In this document: one piece after another, positions 57,211 to 64,000 of the stretch
How positions within the stretch are numbered: the stretch's first letter is position 1
Layout of the letters: every line of letters starts with the position of its first letter
Assembly (NCBI GenBank): GCA_025529335.1
Contig: JAMYHX010000108.1
Location: 37,401 to 101,400 of the forward strand
Length of the DNA: 64,000 nt
Reading direction: 5' to 3'
Source: Rhizopus sp. PT2906
Taxonomy: Eukaryota; Mucoromycota; Mucoromycetes; Mucorales; Rhizopodaceae
Notes under the pieces: model-generated
Database searches by the model: none
Told to the model about the DNA's origin: nothing
The model's input: only the letters and a program-made list of their open reading frames with translations
Made by a program: the position numbers and the translations under genes

Positions 57211-59312
57211 ATGATATCTCAAACGAATCACGACCAAGGTGCTCCAGATCAATGCGAAAATATCCTGGACTCTGTGTCTATACCTGTAAGCCAATCGAAC
57301 ACTGTTCACGAAGTAGACGACGGTTACAGATCACATTGGTTTAAATACATCTTTGGAGATATATATGCAAGTGATGATCCTAATAATTACTCGGAAAAAA
57401 GAAAGAATGTCATCATTCTCCTCGTTGCTCTCGGTGGTCTATGTGGACCTCTAAGTTCGATGATGTATATGCCTGCTTTATTAACCGTCGCTGAAGATTT
57501 AAAAACGACAGTATCTGCAGTCAATGGCACTGTCTCTGCTTTTGTAGTCTTTATGGGAATCTCTGTAAGTCGAGTATATATTATTTCATTTTTTACTAAA
57601 ATAACGTCAACAGCCGTTATTTTGGGCAGCTTTGAGCGACCAATATGGAAGGAAAAGAATGTACATAATCAGTGGTGTTATCAATGTTGTTAGCTGTATC
57701 ATTTGCGCAATATGTAAAAATATTGCCATGTTGATTGTGTTTCGAGGCTTGCAGTCTTTTGGTGCAAATGCTGGATTAACCTTGGGTAAAGTTCAATGCA
57801 TCAATCAATTCCTTGTTTCTAAAATAAATATGCATAGGTGCCGGAGTTATTGCAGATACCATTGCTGTGGAATCAAGAGGATCAGCATATGGAATATTCT
57901 ATACAGGGCCACTTGTTGGCCCCGTTATAGGTAGATGACATTAAGTATATTATTATATTCACTCTAAATTTCTGTTTCCATTATAGGCCCTACCATAGGA
58001 GGTAAGAACTTGACGCTACTATTTCATCATAACGCTAAACGAATGTGTTGCAGGTTTCCTTTGTCAATATTTGGGTTGGCGGTCTACCTTTTATTTTACT
58101 GCAATTCTAGCAGGAGTTTTATTGCTACTTACGACTGCATTTTTACCAGAGACACTAAGGAAGCAAAGACCCGATATATTAACAGACCAAGAACTCATTG
58201 AAGAATTTAAAGTTCAAAATGACCGAGGAAAGCAAGGCACTATAGAAAAACATGCTAAACCAACCTTCTTTGCGACACTAGCAATTAGCTTCAAACCTAT
58301 GCTAATCATGCTTAATGATCCAACGGTCAATCTCTTAACAGCTTACAATACCGTTATTTTTGCATCATTATATTTCTTGGCAAGCATTCATTCTTTTTTT
58401 TTTACATATTTACTGTTTATTTACTTTGTTTAACATGTCGAATTGTAGAATCCAACCATCACAGATACATTCAAGACTATCTATGGATATAGTGAATGGA
58501 AAGTTGGACTTTGTTATCTTTCTCTTGGCGGAGGTTTCATGATCGGATCTGTCCTTAGTGGCAAACATTCTGATTACATCCTTGCAAAATTATCAAAAAA
58601 ATCGGGAGGACGCAAGGTCGTATCTGAGATGCGACTGCAGGCTGCCATCCCCTCTTTTATATTCATTCCTATAGGGTACCTGATCTACGGTTGGACAACC
58701 GAAAAAAAAATAGGTGTTTATGCACCTCTTATAGGATTATTCGTCTGTAAGTGAGCTCTAAATCGTACGTGGGGCAAATTGTAGCTAACATATACTCTTT
58801 TTTCTAGATGCTTTAGGACAAATGTGGGCCTTCACTCCAACATCAGTATATCTTGTAGATTCTAAGCCAGGTTAGACGTGTTTGTTTTATTTGCTATTTT
58901 TTTTATTCAACATATCTTTACTCGATTAGGATATTCTGCAACGGCCGTTGGTATTAATAGTTGTGTTCGTTGCATAGGTGCAGCTATTACTTCTATATTC
59001 TCATCTTCAGTCGTTCATGCTCTTGGCACAGGTGTTCTATTTAGTATTCTAGCAGCTATCAATCTATTGAACGCAGGATTTGTACTAACTTGCTACTTTT
59101 TTGGAACAAAATGGAGAGTTCGCTTTGAAGAAAAGCATATGCCAGAGTTATTGGAAGAATCGATAAAAAACAAGAAAAGCAATGAGGACAGTAAAGACAG
59201 TGGCAAAAGACTGGTGGAGAATAAGGAGATGGATGGTCAAGATACACAGGCTCAGAGAGATACTATAGAACGAATAGAGACAAATCATAGTGTTTGTTAT
59301 AGCATTGCGTAA
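57211..59312 (+). CDS. MFS multidrug-type transporter (DHA1-like)
   Basis: Eight exons (57211-57564, 57614-57785, 57838-57930, 57987-58001, 58054-58379, 58449-58746, 58808-58870, 58930-59312) give 567 aa with about 12 membrane spans. It is an H+-driven exporter of the fungal drug-resistance type. Motif A is WAALSDQYGRKRMY between spans 2 and 3; LVGPVIGPTIGGFL is the motif C (antiporter) signature in span 5. The central loop (about 240-300) is polar, and the C-tail is rich in K/E/D. Exon 4 has only 15 nt and encodes the GPTIG core. The fifth intron uses a GC donor (58380-58448); no GT donor gives a workable frame. Substrate unknown. Confidence 0.86.
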
Positions 59313-60774
59313 TGTAATTTGTCGTAAGTGTCCTTTGTTTAGCCCTTTTATACTACTGTTATTATAATAATAATAATAAAAGATTTAATGTTTGTATATG
59401 TTTTTATATGAGTGTATGATGTTCTTTGTTCTTGCATTTCGCAAACGGTCATTAACAAAAGCTGATACGAGCAGTTGAGAGAAGACAATGCGTCTATCAT
59501 CTTTATCCCTTTCGCCATGCGTTAATAATGAAAGACCAAGCCATTTTTTGCCTTTAAAGCCATTCAAAATAGCGACCACAAAAATGCTGATATGTCATTT
59601 ATCAATAATACACTAAAGCATTTTATCAAGTTCGTTTACAAGAATTAGTATCTGTATATAAACCAAAATAGCTAAAGTAACAACATCATTATACTTTAGC
59701 CATCAAGCTTAGGATTACTCTTTTTCAAATGACAAATGAGGCTCTGGAAGGTTCGCAATGAACTTTAGACTGCTGCTCTAGATAGGTACGCTATTACGTG
59801 TCACAATATGTTAACAACGCGTTATAAAGCAACTCTATAATTTTCGCTACATGTAGCTAAAAGTAAGCTTTTTGAATAAAAATAATGCAAATAGTGTCAT
59901 TGTTTAAACATTATTTCGCTAATCTAGTCATGCTTAGGTGCCTTCTTTAAGTAGCTTGGCGCTAAGCATCAGTGATATTGAGGATAATTTGAGTAACATT
60001 ACCAAAGAGGAAATGGTCTAGACTATGTCAATAATGAGGTCAGTAACAATAGGAGCATTTGTAAGAAATTCCCTGTGTACTCAGTTTTACAAGAGCCATA
60101 CACGCCAACTGAATATCTTCACACTCACATACTCTATGTCACAAGCTTACCAAGTAACCCTTTCCCATTGTTTTTATCTTTGCCATTTTTATGGTTATCC
60201 TACTGTTGACTCTTATCAACTGTTTGATAAACAACATCAGTGGATTTGGTCATTCTTACCTGCTTAAAACTAGGTCTTTATGTTAGATCTTATTACATTG
60301 GTTCCGCCAGAATAGTGTTATCCGACGGAATTTAGTAGATTAAAGAATGGTCAAAGTCAACTCTTTCAAAAGCGGTCAATTGTTTACACTTGCGATGTAT
60401 AAAATAAGCATAATCTAGGCGTATGCACATAAATAAAAGAGTTTTGACAATGCGCTTAAGCCTATTCGCCTAATGTTGAAAATCACTAATTTGGTAAATT
60501 TGTATTGCCTATCTTTTTGATCATGCGCAGAAGCAATGAAGCTCATTTCTTCTTAAAATAAAACTCTATATCGACCTAGAACTCATTTTTGTCGGTCATT
60601 TAATTAACAGTGATCAAGCTTTCAAATAAAGCAAGTTTGTCATTAAAATCCTTCGGCATACTATAATTACCAAAAATTAATTAATTAAAGAGAGGTACCC
60701 AGACTGCCGATATTGTTGATAAATAAAAGGGATATAAAGGTCTCCCTTTCTCTTTCTTTCATCCTAATCTCATA
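59313..60774. other. Intergenic, no gene seen
   Basis: About 1.46 kb AT-rich. Includes an imperfect inverted repeat at 59930-59973 (tgcttaggtgcc against ggcgctaagca). The promoter of the PH gene lies at its end. Confidence 0.45.
60731..60740 (+). promoter_or_regulatory. TATA-like box of the PH-domain gene
   Basis: gatataaagg lies about 36-44 bp upstream of the ATG at 60775 and is followed by a CT-rich initiator stretch (ctccctttctctttctttc). The short leader implied is usual for fungi. Prediction only. Confidence 0.4.
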
Positions 60775-61416
60775 ATGGATCATACCCTCTCTGGTTGGTT
60801 ATTCAAGCTATCCACCACAAATAAACTCGGTTCTTCTAAATGGCAGTCAAGGTACTTTGTTTTGCTTGATACAGAGTTAAGATACTACAAGCACGAACAT
60901 TCTGTGGATCCATCTTGTGCAATCAGTCTACATGAAGTGTCAAGAGTGGTCAAGACGAGCACATTCAATCACAATTACTGCTTTAAGCTTGAGACTACTA
61001 CAAATTACAAACAGCGACATGCAAAGCGTCAAAAGACTTGGACTATGGAATGCCACTCAGAATATGAGCTTGATGTATGGTTTCAAGCTATCAATGCTCG
61101 ATTAGCAAAACTTAGACAATATCATTCTTTACCATGTCCATCCAACGTCAAGCCAAGATCGTTTAAACGGTCAAACTTATCCATTTCTCGTAGAAGAGGG
61201 ATCGTACTTTCTCCTTTAGAGTTTGAATCAATGCCGGTCCTTGATCACGAAACACTTTCTTCCTCTTCATCTTCAAAAGCATCTACTATTCCTTCACCAA
61301 ACATAAATACGTCAGAGACGTACGACAGCATTATCCAGCAAGGATATGAGAATCAGGCAACCAATCTTATTATGCAGCATGACTACACGCCGTCTTCAAA
61401 ACAATCTCTTGTTTAA
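60775..61416 (+). CDS. PH-domain protein
   Basis: Single exon, 213 aa. A pleckstrin homology domain covers residues 4-115: LSGWLFKLSTTNKLGSSKWQ, RYFVLLDTELRYYKHE, ISLHEVSRVV, and the C-terminal helix with the invariant Trp in YELDVWFQAINARLAKL. Basic residues KLSTTNK and KWQSRY in the first loop could bind phosphoinositides. A serine-rich C-terminus follows without a further domain. It probably acts as a membrane-targeted adaptor; the partner is unknown. It lies 146 bp upstream of AAR2 on the same strand. Confidence 0.83.
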   Translation: MDHTLSGWLFKLSTTNKLGSSKWQSRYFVLLDTELRYYKHEHSVDPSCAISLHEVSRVVKTSTFNHNYCFKLETTTNYKQRHAKRQKTWTMECHSEYELDVWFQAINARLAKLRQYHSLPCPSNVKPRSFKRSNLSISRRRGIVLSPLEFESMPVLDHETLSSSSSSKASTIPSPNINTSETYDSIIQQGYENQATNLIMQHDYTPSSKQSLV

Positions 61417-61562
61417 AAAAAAAAACATAAACCTGGTGTTTATCTTGATAAATATATGTAAATAAACCTCTTCCTATTGTATAATTTAACCTCTTTTTTT
61501 TTTCCCTTAAGAAATGACTGAGTTTTGTCTTTTATGCTCACTTTTTTCTTTCACTTGTAAAT

Positions 61563-62972
61563 ATGGATCAAGAACTTGCCAACAAATTATTTGAAATTGG
61601 AGCTTTTATACTCTTTCTTGATGCACCACCTAATCTCGAATTCGGAATTGATTACAATGCTTGGACTATTGGTCCTTTATTTAAAGGAGTCAAGATGATC
61701 CCGCCTGGACTACATTTCATTTACTTTTCGTAAAAAGATCTAAAACAAAATCACACATTTAAATCATTAACAAGATATATTATTGTAGATCTACCAGTAA
61801 AGAAGGTGTTCAAGGAATCAGAACTGGCTTCTTTCATTTTTTTGAATCAAAAGAAGTAAAGCAATTAGCCGATTTATGATATTTCTCTTATAATATTTCT
61901 TATTTTAGATACTTGTTCGAGTATGGAATCCACAGACTGAAGACTTGCGTGATGAGACAGAAATAGATCCAGCACAGGCTGAGAGATATCGCATAAGTAA
62001 GAAAAGATAAATGAAAGAAAAAAAAGTGTACTGACGCGTAAAAAAGATATCAGAGAATTTGATCGCAATATGGGACCTTATCCGCTTAATCCTCCCCTAT
62101 ACTATGAACGTTGGAAGAAATTGACCAACTTTATTACGCCTGGGCTTGTTCGACGCGTGCTCCCCAATAATGGCAAAGTGAGCCATTTGCCTGAGAAAAA
62201 TGCAAATCTAACAATAGATGAAAGTAACGTAAAAGATAAAAGACTTGGTAGACAAATTGAAAAGGAGGAAGGCATGGAATTTACTCCATTTGATTTGAGA
62301 AAATCCTTTCCAACGGGCGCGTCAGGCGATGAAATAACACGCTGGAGCTTAGATAAATCATGGCTTGTGAAGGATTTACTGAAAAGAGTATATCACAATG
62401 GTAAAATAATAGTGACAAAAAAAAACAAGAATATGTAGAGAAAAGGCATTGACTTGCATAAGACTATAGAATCATGTTGGGCGAATTGCAACTTGCATTT
62501 GTTTGCCTTTTGATGGCGCAGAACTTTTCTGGGTTTAATCAATGGAAGCAACTTGTGCAGCTTCTCTGCTCATGTCAGCAATTGATGGAAGACAATCCCA
62601 ACTTATTTATTGATTTTATGGGTATAGCTCGATTTACATAGTGCACTTCTTATATACTAAGAGCTCAATATTGATAGATGTTCTTCAATTTCAGCTTGAT
62701 GAATGCCCTGAAGACTTTTTCCGTGATATTTTATCTGAAAACAACTTTACAAGTGTCATGTTAAAAGTAAGTTTTTCAAAAAGAAAAAAATATAAGGGCT
62801 AATATGATTCTTTATTTTATAGTCTTTCCAGCAAAACGTTCCTTCTTCACAACCAAAGCTAATAGATAGATATTCAAAGTTAAAAAAGTTTATTATAAAG
62901 AAATTCGATTGGAACGTTCCAGATGATGAAGATGATGATGACGATGCTCCCGTAGTTGTAAATACGGAGTAA
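61563..62972 (+). CDS. AAR2: U5 snRNP assembly factor AAR2
   Basis: Seven exons (61563-61729, 61789-61855, 61909-61996, 62047-62400, 62463-62621, 62678-62766, 62823-62972) give 357 aa. AAR2 binds Prp8 in the cytoplasm and is exchanged for Brr2 during U5 snRNP maturation. Visible: GAFILFLDAPPNLEFGIDYN, MIPPGLHFIYFS, GIRTGFFHFF and MGPYPLNPPLYYERWKKLTN; then, in the C-terminal domain, LGELQLAFVCLLMAQNFSGF with QWKQLVQLLCSC. The tail is acidic (DDEDDDDD). The acceptors of exons 4 and 5 were chosen for frame and conservation; nearby AGs offer small variants (for example 62056). The long linker about 140-210 is basic and poorly conserved. Confidence 0.88.
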
Positions 62973-63932
62973 ACAAAATAAATGTAAATAATATGTATGT
63001 CTATCATAATTAGCGGTTATTATCGTATTTATCCACGTCTAATACTAATCTTTACGTGTGAGATTACACTTGACTTTATTACATGTATCCTAATTAGTAC
63101 TCCGACCTCTTTTAAAACAACCTAATTTCTTTTTGCTATGAGTTCTTCCTCTCTTACTTCTAATGAAAGGATAAAACAGAGACTCATCACTTCTTTGCTT
63201 TTATTCTTGCATGCCTTTTTGAGTACAAACAACAATAACAACAACAAAATACGGTTATTACCTCATTTATGAAAAGAGGGATATTATTTAAATAAAATGT
63301 GAGTTTTATACAGGAAACTTTGTTAGTGTGATTATTTATCACCTGATGAGTCATTTGTTGCATCTGAACATAATTCACGCTTACTGAAACTAAGGCAATT
63401 ACCTTTTACAATGACAGAAACTAGTAAATCATCTCTTAATTCAGATGTCACAATAGTAAAACTAGGAAACCCTTAATTAAGCTAATTTACCCTAGAACAA
63501 CTATTAAACGCACGTCAACTATAATCATACAGTACACTTAAATCATAAATAAGAACCACTCTTTATCAATAAACGAATTAATTCAGTCTTGCTGTATCCC
63601 ATTGTCTCTTACTACTGCTATCACTTTCACATTATTGTGACATCCTGTACCTTTCGCGAATACAAGTCACTTCGGAACCTGAATTACAAGAGGGCACCAC
63701 AAGATTTAGTAACAAAATAGCTTTTTCTTGATTGACATCTGGATACATTTTGTTTCTACAGTGGATATTACCTTGAGTGCTTGTAAAAATTACAGAAAAT
63801 TTAACATATAGTATATTTCTTGGATGGATGCATAGGATGAGTGCAGAAATGACAATAAACAATGTGTTTTTTTTGTAGCACAAAAAGAGCCATTTTAACC
63901 ATATAAGTTTTTTAATTCAGCAAAAAATGTCA
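62973..63932. other. Intergenic, no gene seen
   Basis: AT-rich spacer between AAR2 and the tRNA. Reverse frames at 63187-63378 and 63632-63883 have no domains. Confidence 0.45.
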
Positions 63933-64000
63933 GCTCGTTTAGCACAGTGGTAGTGCGTCTGTCTTGTAAACAGAAGGTCGGTTGTTCAATCCAGCCAACG
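63933..64000 (+). tRNA. tRNA-Thr (anticodon UGU), cut by the window end
   Basis: Acceptor GCTCGTT, D arm AGCACAGTGGTAGTGC, anticodon stem TCTGT/ACAGA with loop CTTGTAA (anticodon TGT), T arm GGTTG-TTCAATC-CAGCC, then AACG, the start of the 3' acceptor strand. The window ends about four bases before the gene does. No intron. It reads ACA threonine codons. Confidence 0.9.

Noticed and set aside
59930..59973. Transcription terminator hairpin
   Set aside because: Imperfect inverted repeat far from any gene end; hairpin terminators are not expected in nuclear genes.

Overview
The window is a piece of nuclear genome from a filamentous fungus, most probably an early-diverging one of the Mucoromycota (Mucorales type). 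The protein genes are split by many short GT-AG introns, mostly about 45-110 bp, in a low-GC background with poly-T tracts and CT-rich leaders. The gene set (RPA49, PRMT1, BCP1, UTP18, AAR2, GDP-mannose 4,6-dehydratase for fucose, a Zn2Cys6-PAS factor) and the relic families also fit. I assigned the lineage by family recognition and did no search.

Layout. (1) 0.8-19.1 kb is a dense housekeeping block: an AIG1-like pseudo-GTPase with a Q-rich tail and a CaaX end, RPA49, PRMT1, a LisH-WD40 protein, BCP1, bifunctional PFK-2/FBPase-2, a four-span membrane protein, a Stm1/SERBP1-like ribosome factor, a small secreted cysteine-rich peptide, TyrRS and a SNF2 ATPase. Several gene pairs converge with 30-180 bp between stop codons. 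(2) 19.4-48 kb is mostly an accessory graveyard: two Fanzor (eukaryotic TnpB-like) pseudogenes, two further probable Fanzor-type pieces, a Helitron fragment, members of an expanded family I know from Mucorales only as hypothetical proteins, a dispersed MITE family with AACACTAC ends, a decayed methyltransferase and a decayed secreted protein. Live genes sit within it: a RAMA-like protein, a 139-aa orphan, a Pho80-type cyclin and a tRNA-Thr(CGU). (3) 49-54.6 kb holds UTP18, GMD and a transcription factor with two tandem zinc clusters. (4) 55-56.6 kb is an expanded-family relic split by a MITE. (5) 57-64 kb holds an MFS transporter, a PH-domain protein, AAR2 and the start of a tRNA-Thr(UGU).

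How the genes fit together. The housekeeping genes are mostly in ribosome production and translation (RPA49, UTP18, BCP1, the Stm1-like factor, TyrRS, two tRNA-Thr) and RNA or protein processing (AAR2, PRMT1). They are not an operon-like cluster. The strongest leads are the Fanzor locus at 37.2-40.7 kb, which keeps its reading frame for about 648 codons with only point stops and keeps its D/E/D catalytic residues; the tandem duplication of zinc-cluster exons at 54.1-54.6 kb; the CaaX-ended pseudo-GTPase; and the MITE family. Exon boundaries were derived by hand from splice consensus plus frame continuity, so they are predictions.
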